Notes under the pieces: model-generated
Database searches by the model: none
Seen by the model: the letters and a program-made list of their open reading frames with translations, nothing else
Told to the model about the DNA's origin: nothing
Translations under genes and position numbers: made by a program
From: Eustoma russellianum
Lineage: Eukaryota > Streptophyta > Magnoliopsida > Gentianales > Gentianaceae
Assembly (NCBI GenBank): GCA_036186865.1
Contig: AP025040.1
Span: 12,215,736-12,279,735, forward strand
DNA length: 64,000 nt
Direction of reading: 5' to 3'
Shown here: piece by piece, positions 1 to 11,954 of the stretch
Layout: the number at the start of each line of letters is the position of its first letter
How positions within the stretch are numbered: position 1 is the first letter of the stretch

Positions 1-2250
1 TCAAGAAAGACACTTGATATGTATATTCAAAACTTAAAGAGAAGTGTTTTTAAGATACATGGTTTCTACGGTAATTATCCAATCAAAGTTGAAGCTTTGA
101 AAGCTATGCACCAACCTCGCAACATCAAAGAGGTGTAAAGATTGACTAAAAAGATCACATCTCTCAACAGATTTCTGTCCAAGGAAGCAGAAAGGCCACT
201 CCCAATCTTCTAAATTTTGAAGGAAAAAAATTCATGTTTCAGTGCGATGACAAATGCAACTGACTTTTGACGACCTAAATCCTACTTTCTTGAGGTGCCA
301 GCTGTAACCTCATCTGGTCTAGGTAAGGTGATGTACATATATCTGGTCATCTACCACGAACTATTAGTGTTGTTCTACTTAGAGAGGAGGATAACGTGCA
401 GAGGCCATCATACTTTGTAATTAAAGAATTGCATGGAACTGAGGTTAGAAAAGATAATTATAGCATTAGTCATAGATGCAAGAAAACTTAGGCCTTATCT
501 TCAAGCTCATCCTATTGTAGTCGTGCTTGACCAACCCTTAAAGAAAATTGTGTAGAAATTTGAGGTATCAGACTGAGCAACGAAATGGGCTGTAGAATTG
601 GCTGAGTGCGACATTGCTTATCAACCTCAGACTTCTATTACGACCCAAGCCTTGACTGACTTTATTGCTGAATAAATTTTTGTAGAGGATGAGCCACTTT
701 TAGAGGTTTCATGGACCATCTGCTTTGATGGATCATCCTCCAAAGATGGTAGTGGAGCAGACCACCTGATCATAAGTCCAAAAGAGGAAGAGTTTGAATA
801 CGCATTGAGATTCGAATTTGACACAACAAAAAATAATGTCAAGTACAGAGCCTTGATTACTGGCTTGAGCCTCGCATGAAAAACTAGGGGCTCAGAAAAT
901 TAAGTCATACAATGATTCTCAGTTTATCATGGCCCTTGTCAATGGTATCTAAGAAGAAAAGGAGGATCCTATTAGGTATTACTTATCTAGGGTTGAGCAA
1001 CTCAAGGAAAGGTCAGAAACTTTTGAGGTCGAACATATGGCCAGGTCAGTCAATAAAAAGTTGACATACTTTCTCGTATAGCATCCTCCACTCCGATAGC
1101 GTCAGGTAAAAAGATCACGGTGGAACTTATTAAGCGTCGAGCCTATGATCAGGTCAAGGTGCTCTAATTTGTTATCGCATGACTTGGATGGACGAGATTA
1201 TCAATTTCTTAAAGCATGACATGTTGCCGCAAGATAGGCAAGTAGCGAAAAAGCTTCGCATCAATGTGGCCAGATATTCTCTTTAATAAAGTCTTATACT
1301 GGAGGTCTTTCTATCAACCATGGATGAAGTGTGTCTTAGCAGAAGAAGGAGATTATAAATAGAGATTCACATGAGAATCTACGGTAATTATTTTGGATCA
1401 AGGTTGCTACCGTGCAAGTGCTATCTAGCCGGTTACTACTAGCTGACCTTATATAAGGACGCTCTTGAATTGATAAAGTGCCAATCATGCCAGGTGCATA
1501 TTCCTCTATCTCACGTGCTTAGTCAAGAAATGATTTTCATCATCAGACCATGGCTATTTTTCAATGGAGAATTGATCTTGTCGGACCTCTTCTGCGTGCT
1601 CCAAGATCTATTTAGTATCTTCTTGTTGTCGTAGACAACTTTACAAAGTGGTGTTTGAAGGCGCATCGTTTGTCGTTTTAGATTGCCAAAACTCTTGGTC
1701 TTCGACAATGGAAAATAATTCCCTGAGGATCCAATTAAAAGTTGGTACCCGAGCTCCATATTGAGCAACACTTTACCTCGGTGGGTCATTCTCAAGCTAA
1801 CGACTAAGTATAGCTTGCCAACAACAATATGAAGGAAGTTTAAAGAAGCGATTTGTCGGAGCAACCTGGGTAGATGAGTTGACCAGCATCCTGTGGGCGC
1901 ATTACACAACTCTTTCCATCTCGACCAAAGAAACTCTTTTTACTTTGGTGTACAGCTCTGAAACCGTGATACAAGCTGAGTTGGTTCTGTATCAGCCAGA
2001 GTGAAGAATTATTCCAATCAGAATAATGATAAATATCTTTTCCTTAATCTAGATGGCTTGGAAGAAAACAGAGAACAAGCTCATATTCGAATGGTGCGAC
2101 ACAAAAACCTGATATCTTAATATCATACCATGAGAGTGCGGCTCAAATTCTTCAAGATTAGAATCTTCGTCTTTTGAAAGAATACTGGGAGTCATGTTTG
2201 GCCTTCATGCAAGCTTGATCAGAAATAGGAAGGTATGTATCACGTCATGG
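1..2250 (+). pseudogene. Decayed Ty3/gypsy pol (RT end, RNase H, integrase)
   Basis: The conceptual translation, with many stops and frameshifts, follows the order of a plant Ty3/gypsy polyprotein. The RT thumb/connection is seen at about 90-200 (the EALKAMHQPRNIKEV stretch). A tether with an ARKLRPYFQAHP-like motif lies at about 470-530. RNase H is at about 590-880 (ALTDFIAE, FDGSSSKDGSGA). An integrase-like part starts with CQSC near 1475 and continues through a degenerate PWLFFNGELIL segment near 1545-1590. No open frame longer than about 130 codons survives, so it cannot encode a working polyprotein. It runs off the left edge of the window, so gag, protease and the 5' LTR are not visible. 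Confidence 0.8.
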
Positions 2251-2289
2251 ACTCTTCTCCTTTTGGAGCTTAGTAGTTAGAAACTCTAG

Positions 2290-3290
2290 TTGATAGGACT
2301 TTATCACTTAGCTCGTATGTATCAAATCTAAAATCCTTTCATGTATAATGCATGTAAAATTTTTTCAGTAAAATCAAATAATGTTTGTTCATTCATTGTT
2401 GTTTCATTATTTTAATGTAGAAGTAGCTTAAACACAATGTGATATATTCGAGGAATATGCTTAACTATGTGACTTTGGCAGGTCTGAGTAGCCATAGCAT
2501 CTCAAAGATTGATGTAGGACATGTTTCTCATAAAACAGTAAGTCTGGGTAACCCAAACAAGGGGATTAAGCCATATGCCTCAATAGTGGACACATGACAT
2601 GTTTTCCAATACTCAGCAAGTTTGGGTGTCACCCCAACAAGGGGAGTAAGACGGAACATGTTTTCCGTACTTGACCTAAGCAGGTCCTAGTAGTCACTAT
2701 CCATCAATGTGAGCACAATACTAATTAATGGGACTCAACATAACAAGTCTTTTCAACTCAGAAACGAGTTAATAGTGAGACAGATTTCAGACATTACACT
2801 AGAACAGGTTTTATGAACTTGAAACCTAGTTTAATTTATCTATAGACTCTGTTTCAGGGGGCTGTACTAGAATAAGGCTCAACTGTCTTAGTCCTAAGGT
2901 GGATATGCTATGTGAAAATTGGTGGATTTCTGCATTTTCTCATTCTAAACATACCAAATTTTCATTGATAAACCCGCATGATGATGGTGTATCTCTGGAA
3001 AGTCCATCGTGGATGTAATATTTGTTTTCATATATATGGCTAGAGAGGGCAAGAGCAAAATGGTCACGCAATGGCATGAATATGTTTTGAACAATTGGAT
3101 TTTTCCTAGTCTCCCTTAAAAAGTACCAACTGGATATATAGGATAATCTTGGAGATGTGTCACAAGTATGTCGTAGTCTTATTTGTGTAATTATAATGCT
3201 TCTAGATCTATTTTTCTTGAGTTATTATTGTTAATCTCCGATCAGACAATATATTACAATCGTGTAGAATGCACGTATGCGATGTTTTCT
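2290..3290 (+). repeat. Probable 3' region and 3' LTR of the Ty3/gypsy remnant
   Basis: Downstream of the pol remnant there is no coding potential. A polypurine-like TCAGGGGGC at about 2854-2862 is followed by TGTACTAGAATAAGG, the likely LTR start near 2863. Around 2535-2650 a short phrase (AAGTYTGGGT..CCC..AACAAGGGG) is repeated, which is common in 3' regions of such elements. The LTR end was not located because no second copy is in the window. Confidence 0.4.
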
Positions 3291-3299
3291 CCGATTCGA

Positions 3300-3970
3300 T
3301 CCTTTTGTTTATGTTGGGACAGAGGGGAGTGGCGTGGAGGTGGAACTGGGGATGCGAATTAACCAAGCTTATATGTATGAAATATTATTATTCAACTCGT
3401 GAAATGGCTAGTTGAATTAAAAGTAAACAAATTTAAATCGACCAGAATAGCTCATTAAAGAGGCAAGTCAAAATAGAATCTTTTACGGCTTGATCTCATA
3501 CTCATCGTATATTATCGAACATCTAATATAAAAATATATATGTTTAGTTTTGTCTAACAATATTGGTTGAGCATTATCAAACACATAATATAAAGATATA
3601 TATTTTATGTCTAACATTTATCATTATACAATTGATTGTGTATTGTAATTACACGAGTAATTATATATTCTGGCTTTAATGTGAATATTTGAAAATAAAA
3701 GTATAACATATAACTTGAATGAATATATGATTCGAATATTTGAATAGCTCAAGATTGAAATCAAACATGAATGGGTTCATAATTTTTTGAGCATCATTAA
3801 GCCAAACTCGACTAACTTGAAACTGCATCGAACCAAGCTCGAAAACTTCATTCTACAGATATGACCGATCTTGAATCGAGTTTTAATATATCTAATTTAA
3901 CAATAAATTCAATTCGTTGTAAGAATGTTTAATTCAGCTCAGATAATTAACATCCGCATGTGGAACAGAA
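3300..3970. other. Gene-free AT-rich stretch
   Basis: There is no coding signal. The sequence is AT-rich, with a loosely repeated phrase (CTAACAATATTGGTTGAGCATTATCAA.., again about 50 bases later without exact identity). From about 3770 there are AACTCGA/AAGCTCGA-type words typical of degenerate plant repeats. Confidence 0.5.
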
Positions 3971-3972
3971 GA

Positions 3973-4215
3973 GGGCTTCAGCCCCTGGGTAAAACTCAGT
4001 TGGTATCGGGTTGGGATTTGCTCCAAGAGATCAAGAGTTCGACTCTATAGACACGCACAGTGCGGTTGTTTCACTGCTGCTAGACCAAAGTCCTAGTTTG
4101 TGGGGGACACTTTGTGTGACTCACTGCGTAAGTCCTCACACAACCTAGTAGGTCGCTGAGCTTCTGATTTACATCGTCTACAGTCCTCATTGACTGTGGC
4201 GATGAAGGCTCTGAG
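3973..4215 (+). mobile_element. SINE-like repeat, family 2, copy A
   Basis: A tRNA-like head carries an A-box-like CTCAGTTGGTATCGGG near 4007 and a B-box-like GAGTTCGACTC near 4034. The body phrase GACACTTTGTGTG..TCACTGCGTAAG..CTCACACAACCTAG follows. The same order of phrases occurs at 44.2 kb and 45.2 kb, so this is a dispersed family. It is a second SINE-like family, distinct from the Au copies in this window. Confidence 0.6.
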
Positions 4216-4219
4216 GGCT

Positions 4220-4689
4220 TCTTGACCACTTGTCTTCTTGTGTGGGAAGAGGAATTGTGACCAAGTAGGGAAGGAGTGATGCAGATGTTTTTCAGCTTTA
4301 GGACAAGACAAGAGCACATGGAGAGAGGTTGACCCTCTCCTTTCGTGGAATCTCCATGTTCTTGCAAAGCTTAATTAGGTAGATGCCTTCCTTCTCCATT
4401 TACCTTAAATGTTTGTAGAGGACATATAGTTCTTTCACTTATTTTTCTTTGGTTGCTCATGTCCATTGCGTATTTAATTCTTGCGAATGATTTCCCTCTG
4501 TTGAAGAAATCTCTACTTTCACTATAGCCTACTCATAAAAACCAAAAAAAAATGTGTGGACCCCCTACACTCACACATCAAAATTCCAACCAAACTATTC
4601 TAATCCACTTTGTCATCAACTTCCCCTTCCCCCCCCCCCCCCAACCCAAGCCCCTTATCCCCCCCCCCCCGCCCCTCCCAAACCTTCTT
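4220..4689 (+). promoter_or_regulatory. Upstream region of the GA3-oxidase gene with poly-C tracts
   Basis: There is no gene in this stretch. It contains two long homopolymeric C tracts (about 4630-4642 and 4661-4670) on a pyrimidine-rich strand, just upstream of the TATA box of the dioxygenase gene. It could be promoter DNA. No specific binding site was assigned. Confidence 0.35.
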
Positions 4690-4697
4690 TATATATA
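4690..4697 (+). promoter_or_regulatory. TATA box candidate of the GA3-oxidase gene
   Basis: TATATATA lies about 240 bases upstream of the ATG at 4935, in a pyrimidine-rich context. It would give a 5' leader of about 210 bases. The position is inferred; no transcript evidence is available. Confidence 0.45.
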
Positions 4698-4934
4698 CCC
4701 TAATATTCCATTTTATCTCAACTCCATCCTTTGGAAGAACACTAGTGAAAATAGTCTTTATACTTCTTCCTTCCACTTCCTAGATATTTACACATGAACA
4801 ATTCCCGTACTTATTTGTCTCCCCTTTAGGAACACTAGTACCCAAGCTTTCATCAAGGGGGTCTAGTCTTTGCTTCTTAGATCCTATTTCAGCTTATACA
4901 ACAAGAGCGAACGTACCAAAACATAATAAAAAAA

Positions 4935-6773
4935 ATGCCTTCAAAAATTTCAGATGCTTTCATAAACCACCCAATACATCACAACCAAAAACACTTAGAT
5001 TTAAATTCTCTCCAAGAATTACCCGACTCACATGCATGGACATTCCAAGATGACTTCCCATCTGCCGATCCTTCTCAAAGCAACAGTGTTCCAATCATTG
5101 ATCTTCATCTCAAGAATGCTCAAGAATCCATTGGTCATGCATGCAAAACATGGGGAGTTTTTCAAGTTGTGAATCATGGGATTCCAAAGACTTTGCTTGA
5201 TGATATTCAATCATCTGGAATGGAACTTTTCTCTCTTCCGATGCATCAAAAACTCAAGGGTGCTCGTTCTCCTAATGGTGTTTCTGGTTATGGCGTCGCC
5301 CGTATCTCTTCTTTCTTTCCTAAGCTTATGTGGTCCGAAGGCTTCACCATTCTTGGCTCCCCTCTGGAACATGCTCGCAAAATTTGGCCCCATGATTACA
5401 CCAAATTCTGGTATGCATATGTTCTCTTCTTATTCTACTATTCCTTTTATTCCCGAGGGTCATGAACAATGTCCGTCCCAACATTATGTATTTCTATTAA
5501 AATCGTATAGGTTGTATACCTGTTGGTATGTCCGTTTCTTACTTATTTTGTATGTTTCTTTTTAGGATGGATGTCCTTCCGGATAGATAAAAACATCACT
5601 CCCTCTAGCTCATGCACGCAAATGAACATTTTTTGTATTAATTGGCCAATTATTACATGTGTGTACACATATGTATCTTTTGTCAAGATTTCCTTAATTC
5701 CAAGGCGCTAGACTACTAAGTTTTCTGAACCAGATTGGATCATATAATGATGGATTATTAGTCGTCGTGATATGTTGAATAAAAAACATAATTGAGACTT
5801 AGGTAGAAATCTTTTTATACAAATGCATTTATTTGAGACTTTAGTTCAATGAACGCGAGCTGCCTAGCCTCACCTAATCATCTGTACAAGTTGAACTAAT
5901 TTTGTTAGTAATGGAAATAATTTGTTTTGTTTTTATTTATAAAGAAATGAGTCTTACATAATGATTCAAATCTAAGACTGAAAGGAAGTCATGGGGGGAA
6001 CAGACAAGACCTGTAGAGAAAAGACTAGAAAAAATGAAGGCCACTTCTTTGCTTTTCCTTTGTGCTGCATCGATTATGAGTATGTAAGAGCATCTTTGAT
6101 TTATCTGATTTTTATTGTCCCTTGGGTCTATTATTACAGTGATTTAATTGAAACGTACGAAAAGGAGATGAAAAAGCTAGCATGGAGATTGATGTGGTTG
6201 ACGCTAGGGTCCTTGGGCATAAACCATGATGATGTTAAATGGGCTAGCCCAAAAGGAACATTTGATGGTGCATGTGCTGCTTTACAGCTTAATTCTTACC
6301 CAGCCTGTCCTGAACCTGATCGAGCCATGGGTCTGGCAGCACATACTGACTCGTCCATTCTAACCATACTTCACCAGAATGGTACGAGAGGTTTAGAAGT
6401 TTTGCAAGAAGGACTCGGATGGGTCACTGTTCCTCCACTTCCGGGTGCCTTAGTGGTTAATGTTGGAGACCTTCTTCATATATTATCGAATGGGTTATAC
6501 CATAGTGTTCGTCATCGGGCCATGGTGAACCGAACCCACCACCGGTTTTCCATAGCCTACATTTATGGGCCACCGGCTGGTGTTAAAATCTCTCCGGTTC
6601 AAAAATTACTGGACCAAGGGCACCCTCCTTTGTATAAGTCGGTTACTTGGAGTGAGTATCTTGGTACCAAGGCAAAGCACTTTGACAAGGCACTTTCGAC
6701 AATGAGGCTATGTTTACCTCTCAATGGATTTGGGGATGCAAAAAATGATCATAATCGTGTGGTAGTTGGCTAG
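4935..6773 (+). CDS. GA3ox: Gibberellin 3-beta-dioxygenase (2OG-Fe(II) oxygenase)
   Basis: This enzyme of the 2-oxoglutarate/Fe(II) dioxygenase family converts inactive GA9/GA20 to bioactive GA4/GA1. It is a soluble enzyme. Two exons, 4935-5410 and 6140-6773, join in phase 2 across a 729-bp GT-AG intron and encode 369 residues, the normal length for the family. The N-terminal non-haem dioxygenase domain includes IGHACKTWGVFQVVNHGIP, and it is followed by SGYGVARISSFFPKLMWSEGF, a stretch typical of GA3ox. The catalytic 2OG-FeII domain has H227 and D229 (AAHTD), H284 (SVRHR) and R294-F-S296 for 2-oxoglutarate binding. The single intron lies at the position usual for plant GA3ox genes. All catalytic residues are present and there are no internal stops, so the gene looks functional. 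The start was chosen because the family normally begins MPS/MPA followed by a short variable segment. Confidence 0.93.
5411..6139 (+). other. Intron of the GA3-oxidase gene
   Basis: The intron starts GTATGC and ends TTATTACAG. It is AT-rich and shows no nested transposon. Open frames inside it are random. Confidence 0.85.
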
Positions 6774-6789
6774 GATGAATGTTGTTTCT

Positions 6790-7430
6790 TGTATGATAAA
6801 CATCAGTAGATTTTGGAGTAATTAGTTTATGAGTGGAATTACTAACGAATCTAATTCGTGCATAGAAAATGTCATATTAGGCGCACACTTGCAAAATCAT
6901 AACAACAACACATTACCTCATTACCTTAAAGGCTTCTGTCTATGGCGGGGTATAAGAGGATCAGATGTACGTAACCATACCATGTGTAAGAAACACATAG
7001 ATAATTGAAGTAGGATTCTATGATATGTGGGTTATTTTTCGTTTTTATTAGGCGTGAATAGGCAATTATCTATTTGCAACATTTGTATTGATATGGAAAT
7101 TGTTTATACCTAATAAAGACAAAAATAAATGGACACAAAATAGAATCCTGATTCCTCCAGAAAAACACCTTCAAAACAAAGAACAAAAAATTGCGCCGCA
7201 CACAGTCTTCAAAGAAAAATACTATGTGATGTCTGGAAGACTTTAATGACCAAAAATTCAATTTCCACTATGCATAATGACTAAAGTTAGCTCTTATCAG
7301 CCTGACTCTACAGAATCCACACAAACAAGCGCAGAAAGAACAATAATTCAACATGTGTCTTAATGTAATTCTTATGTTAATCACCACAAGTTCACAATAA
7401 AATTAGAACTCATCAATCAACTAATAGATG
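6790..7430. other. Intergenic, nothing recognised
   Basis: This is AT-rich DNA downstream of the dioxygenase gene. No coding signal, clear terminator or repeat of a known type was recognised. Confidence 0.5.
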
Positions 7431-7433
7431 ACG

Positions 7434-7612
7434 GACCTTGGAGCAACTGGTAAGGGTTCTGCTTTGTGACCTTGAAGTCGCGGATTCGAGCCGTGGAAAC
7501 AGCCTCTTGCACAAAAATATATACAGTAAGGCTCCGTACATCAAATTGAGAAGCATCCGGCCCCTTCCCGTCTCCGAACCCTACACAAACACAGAAGCTT
7601 ATTGTACTGGAA
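7434..7612 (+). mobile_element. Au-type SINE, copy 1 (near full length)
   Basis: The tRNA-derived head has an A-box region GCAACTGGTAAGGG and a B-box GGATTCGAGCC, followed by CCTCTTGCACAAA, then AGTAAGGCTCCGTACAT and CCGGCCCCTTCCCG. This order and wording are diagnostic of the Au SINE family known in many angiosperms. Three more copies lie at 8.9, 19.4 and 33.0 kb on the other strand. Confidence 0.8.
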
Positions 7613-7619
7613 ACGTCCT

Positions 7620-8895
7620 TCATCTATCAACTAATACCATCAGTTATCCACGAACAGAAGTGTGAAAGGATTTCCAAAATTAAATTATTGATATGAGATC
7701 TTGTATCATATGTGTGTTCGTAACCTTTTCTTTGTAAAAACCCAATGATCTATGAAACAATATATATCAATCCACAACAACATTTATAACACGAGATTAG
7801 AACATGATACTTTTCAACTCAAACCGAGAGTTAACTAGCAGTTAATATGACACAATTTAGAACATTTTCGTGTTGGGTGTTTATTCAAGTGTGTATACTA
7901 AGATTTCCCAAATTCAAGTTTGTTCAATGAAAAGAATCCCTGTTTGTTATACGCATTGAGAATTTTGCACTATTCTCTAAATTTGTACTACATGTACCCG
8001 GTATATTTAGTACATATATTTGATGAAACTCGTTGACAGTGTTTTTGACACTTCACATTCTGTGGTCCTTCTAAAGCCATGTCTTCTCAAAAAAAAAAAA
8101 AAAATCTATACAATTTTAGTAGAACTTAGATTGTTCTGAAACATATATTACATATTTGTGATGAAATTCGTTTATCCGAGTGTTTTTTACACTTCTACAC
8201 AATTATAGAACAAACAATCTATAACAGTTCAGTCCTTTAGATACATGTTTGGTTGAAAACCTACACGATTTTACTAAAACTTATTGGTATCCAAAAACAC
8301 AAGAAATTGAAAGGAAAAAAAGAAATTAAAAGAACACAAGAAATCTACATGGTTTAGTGATATGCCTACTCCACAGGGAAAAAAAAACCGACACGAACTC
8401 GCTATTACTTTATCTGTAAGGTGATGACATCAATATATATGATAACCCTATCTAAAGTCTAATAACAAAAATAACCAATACATATATAATAAATAAATAC
8501 ATAAGAAATTAAGCCATGAGATCTAACGCCTATAAAACTACTAGGCAAAAGACTTATACAATTTTAATAAAAACAAAAGACTTTGAGATCTTCACCCGTC
8601 CGAAACTTACACTGAAAGGACATAAGTGTCTGTTTGAGATACCGTGGAATTTTCTTGCAGTAGCTACAGTGCACCATTATTTGTCTTGGCTACGAAATTC
8701 TTGCGTGCTTCCTTTTTCCGTACAAATTAAAACGAGTATTTGTCGTCATTCGTGAGTATGTGAATTTAGAAATGCTTGTTAGATTAGCTTCACTGCATTC
8801 GCATATTCTTGTTCTCCCACCCTTCGAAGAGGTGCAATGAATCCCACCTTAGAAAGAAAGTAATGTATATCACATAATATATAAATATAAAAAAG
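7620..8895. other. Gene-free stretch with a loose duplication
   Basis: There is no gene. Two related segments at about 8017-8055 and 8153-8195 (TTTGATGAAACTCG..GTGTTTTTGACACTTC and TTTGTGATGAAATTCG..GTGTTTTTTACACTTC) suggest an old tandem duplication. A poly-A run sits near 8090-8104. Confidence 0.4.
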
Positions 8896-8899
8896 ATAT

Positions 8900-9022
8900 T
8901 TTCGGTGTAATATGCTCTCGTGTTTGTGTAGGGTTTGAAGAGAAGACAGATCGTTTCACGATCTGATTTATGCAGTCTTACCTTACACTTTGTGCGAGAG
9001 ATTGTTTCTGTGGCTCGAGTGT
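8900..9022 (-). mobile_element. Au-type SINE, copy 2 (5'-truncated)
   Basis: Read on the minus strand it shows CTCGAGCCACAGAAACAATCTC, GCACAAAGTGTAAGGTAAGACTGC and an AAACCCTACACAAACACG tail. This is the Au body, but the A-box part of the tRNA-like head is missing. Confidence 0.65.
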
Positions 9023-9288
9023 AAATATAAATATTAACTTAAGTTAATCATTTTCACATTTATAATAATACAGAGAAATTGTCATTGACAAGATGTTCTT
9101 TTATAGTAGCTGTATTTCTATTTGCAATAGAGTTAATGACACATTCTTCTTTATTTTGGAATATGATGGAATAAAGCAAAATAACTCACTAAATTGAATG
9201 CGGTTATTATATTGTGAAATATCATTTGATCGATAAAGTTTGACGTAATTTTCATTATGGATCATCAGGAAACAACCTCTATGTATTT

Positions 9289-11349
9289 TTAACCTCTGTT
9301 TATTTTGTTGCGGAGAGTGGGTGTAGGCATGCGATTAATTAGATACACTGCTGTAAGAAATGCATATGACCAGAAACGGGGTGGTAGAGTGGAGTAATGC
9401 AATAATGCTAACCCAGTCTCAACAACATGACGATGCTTGCGCTCAGCAGAGCCAACGTGTTCAGGAGTATAGGGAGGGGAGACACAATGCTGTATGCCTT
9501 CAGACGCAAAAAACGAGGAAAGCCCCTTATACTCAGTACCCCCATCAGTATATAACGTGATAATAGAACGATGAAAGAACTTTTCAACCATGCGCTTAAA
9601 TTTAGGAAATAAAGTAGCCACATCAGACTTCCTTGACATGGGAAACAACCAAACATACTTTGTGTAGTAATCAACGAACAGAACATAATATCGAAATCCA
9701 TCAACAGACTCAACCGGGGAGGGTCCCCAAACATCAGAATAAATTAAATCAAGTGGTCCACGACTAACAACAGACGAAGCATGAAATGGTAACTTATGAC
9801 TTTTATTGCGAAGACATGATTCACAAAAGAACTGATCAAACGAAGCACCAGAAGGAACAGATAAATTATGACTACGACTCAGCAATTGCAGAACACGAAG
9901 AGAGGGGTGGCCAAGACGGTGATGCCAAGTAGACACAGATCATGCTGTACTGGAATTGACACACACGCCGGACTGTGGTTCAACGGCGGCGGCAGGAGGG
10001 TCGGCCGAAGATGCTGAAGCAGCGATAGGAGGTACCCCCCACTCGTACACATCACCCTTAGTCCGCCCGCGAGCAAGCTGCGCCCCCGTTTTGAGATCCT
10101 TCACCACAAACGAAAAAGGAAAGAATTCAATAGATGTATGGTTATGTTGACAGAATTTGGAAACAGAGATTAAATTGCGAGTAAGGGAGGGGACATGTAA
10201 AACATCAGACAGGACAAAGGATTTAGAAGCACTAGGGAGAATTGAAGAACCAGTATTTGCAATGTTAAGGCCGGAGCCATCGCCAAGGAAAACATCATCA
10301 GGGCCTTCATAAGATTGATGGTGAGAGAGGGTGCTTAGGTCATTAGTGACGTGGTGAGACGCTCCAGAATCAAGAACCCAGTTAGACTTGGCAGATCCAG
10401 TGGTGGTGGTGTGATGAACTTCGGGTTGCTGCAACGCTCGTTTAAGAGAGTAGCATTGTCGGGCTGTGTGACCCCGTTTTTGGCAGTACTGACAAACCAC
10501 TCCACCTTGTGAATTATTACGAGAGGTCCGAAAATTGGACCCTGACTGACCGTATACTGATGGCTGCGTTTGGCCAGAAGACGGCGGCTTGCCAGAAAAG
10601 GACATACGGCCGCCGCCTCTAGACATACTGGAGGGATTGCTGCCACGGCCGGATTTCACCTGAGTGGAGTGAACGGAGATAGCGGCTGCATTTCGACTTT
10701 CTTCGCGTTTGAGGAAAGCTTCATGTTCAACGAGCTTATCATGAAGCTCTTCAAAAGAGATGGGAGTATCACGTGCACGAATAGCTGTAGCAATTTCCTT
10801 GAAGCTGCTTCCAAGACCGTTCAGTGCAAAGATAGTGAGGTCATCATCACTCAAATGAGTGTCAGCAAGAGCTAACTCATCAGCAATACCTTTAATCGTC
10901 TGAAGATAATCTGCAACGGACTGCGTATCACAGGAGATATTCGTAAGTTTCTCCTTGAGATTCATAATACGAGAACGGGATTTGTTTGCATATAACCGAC
11001 GAAGCTTGGTCCAAGCATCACGAGAGGATGATGCTGTAGCAATCAAAGGCACAACGCCTTCAGACACAGACGCAAGAATAGCGTGGAGCAAAAGCTTATC
11101 CTGCCGAACCCAGATAGCATAATCTGGATTCAGCTTTTTGGTATCATCATCCCCAGACGAAAATTGAGTCGGGCAAGATTTACTTTCGTCTAGAAAACTC
11201 ATAAGATCATATCCATACAGAAGCGCATCAAATTGAGCCTTCCAAGAGGGAAAATTATTTTTAGTCAACTTAAGAGGTAACTGCGCAGCAACATTAATTG
11301 TAATGACTCCATCGAGAGAGCCATACTTAGGAGTTGTGTTTTCTGCCAT
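9289..11349 (-). pseudogene. Ty1/copia gag-protease-integrase, truncated
   Basis: Reading from 11349 downward, this is a copia polyprotein. It holds a gag domain (residues about 20-240), a CCHC zinc knuckle (CQYCQKRGHTARQC), an aspartic protease with WVLDSGASHHV, a gag-pre-integrase HHRLGHPS zinc-binding segment and an integrase core (DLIYSDVWGPSP, YTDGGTEY, PYTPEHVGSAERKHRHVV). A single in-frame TGA at 9940-9942 divides it into 469 plus about 216 codons. Reading stops after NRMPTPTL near 9300, so the integrase C-terminus, reverse transcriptase and RNase H are absent. The frame is otherwise open, which suggests a fairly young insertion later truncated at its 3' side. Confidence 0.9.
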
Positions 11350-11408
11350 AGGCGGCTAGGTGGACGAACGAACAGGAGAGGAAAGAAGAACTCGTGGGAG
11401 TCGTTAAA

Positions 11409-11420
11409 GCTCTGATACCA
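11409..11420 (-). other. Primer binding site of the copia element
   Basis: TGGTATCAGAGC on the minus strand abuts the LTR end. It is complementary to the 3' end of initiator tRNA-Met, the usual copia primer. Confidence 0.85.
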
Positions 11421-11660
11421 TGAAAGAACTCGAAATGATGAAAAATAATATTTTATCATTCATGTATATCTCTCCCACTCACCAAGTGATTATATAACAA
11501 TAATACAACAAGTCTTTAGGTGCTACTAAAAGACTACAACTAAGATGTAGTTACTACAACTAAGAAATAGTTACAACAAAAGGATTGATACAAGAGATAG
11601 TAACCGAAGTTGTTAAGGTGTGATACAATCAAGAGGTTGAACCAAAAATGAATTCCAACA
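11421..11660 (-). repeat. 5' LTR of the copia element (240 bp)
   Basis: On the minus strand the LTR runs from TGTTGGAATTC at 11660 to CTTTCA at 11421 and is followed at once by the primer binding site. No matching 3' LTR is found downstream of 9289, so the element is truncated. Confidence 0.8.
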
Positions 11661-11790
11661 CCTACTGCCGTCAACCACAACGGCCATGCAAACCCTACGG
11701 CCATGCGAATCATGCGAACCCTACAGGTCCTTAACAATGAGAGTCTTTAAGGCAATGAGTAATGTTGTTGTGTTGTTGTCTTTTATAGGC

Positions 11791-11950
11791 GACGGAATCC
11801 TCTCACCCACTCCCCACCGCACGACACGTGGCAGCAGAGTTGGTGAAGCTAGATGTGAGAGACCCTCATCTAGCCTCACCACTACTCTGGTATCACGTGT
11901 CGTGCGGCGAAGAGTGGGGTGAAAAAATTTGGGTGAGAGGATCCACACCC
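11791..11950. mobile_element. Foldback MITE with paired G-boxes, copy 1
   Basis: The ends read GGAATCCTCTCACCCA and, inverted, TGGATCCTCTCACCCA. The arms contain ACACGTGGC at 11824-11832 and CACGTG at 11894-11899, around a CTAGATG..CATCTAG centre. Homologous copies lie at 18.75, 43.97 and 58.99 kb. No transposase is encoded. Confidence 0.7.
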
Positions 11951-11954
11951 TAGA

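Noticed and set aside
4080..4367. Overlapping minus-strand frames of 74-95 codons
   Set aside because: They lie largely in and next to a SINE-like repeat and have no protein similarity that I recognise.
5991..6139. Alternative N-terminus for the second dioxygenase exon starting at 5991
   Set aside because: The sequence before 6140 has no dioxygenase similarity and ends in a clear TTATTACAG acceptor matching the family intron position.
7434..7520. Possible tRNA gene (A-box and B-box)
   Set aside because: The boxes belong to the head of an Au SINE; no acceptor-stem pairing or full cloverleaf can be formed.
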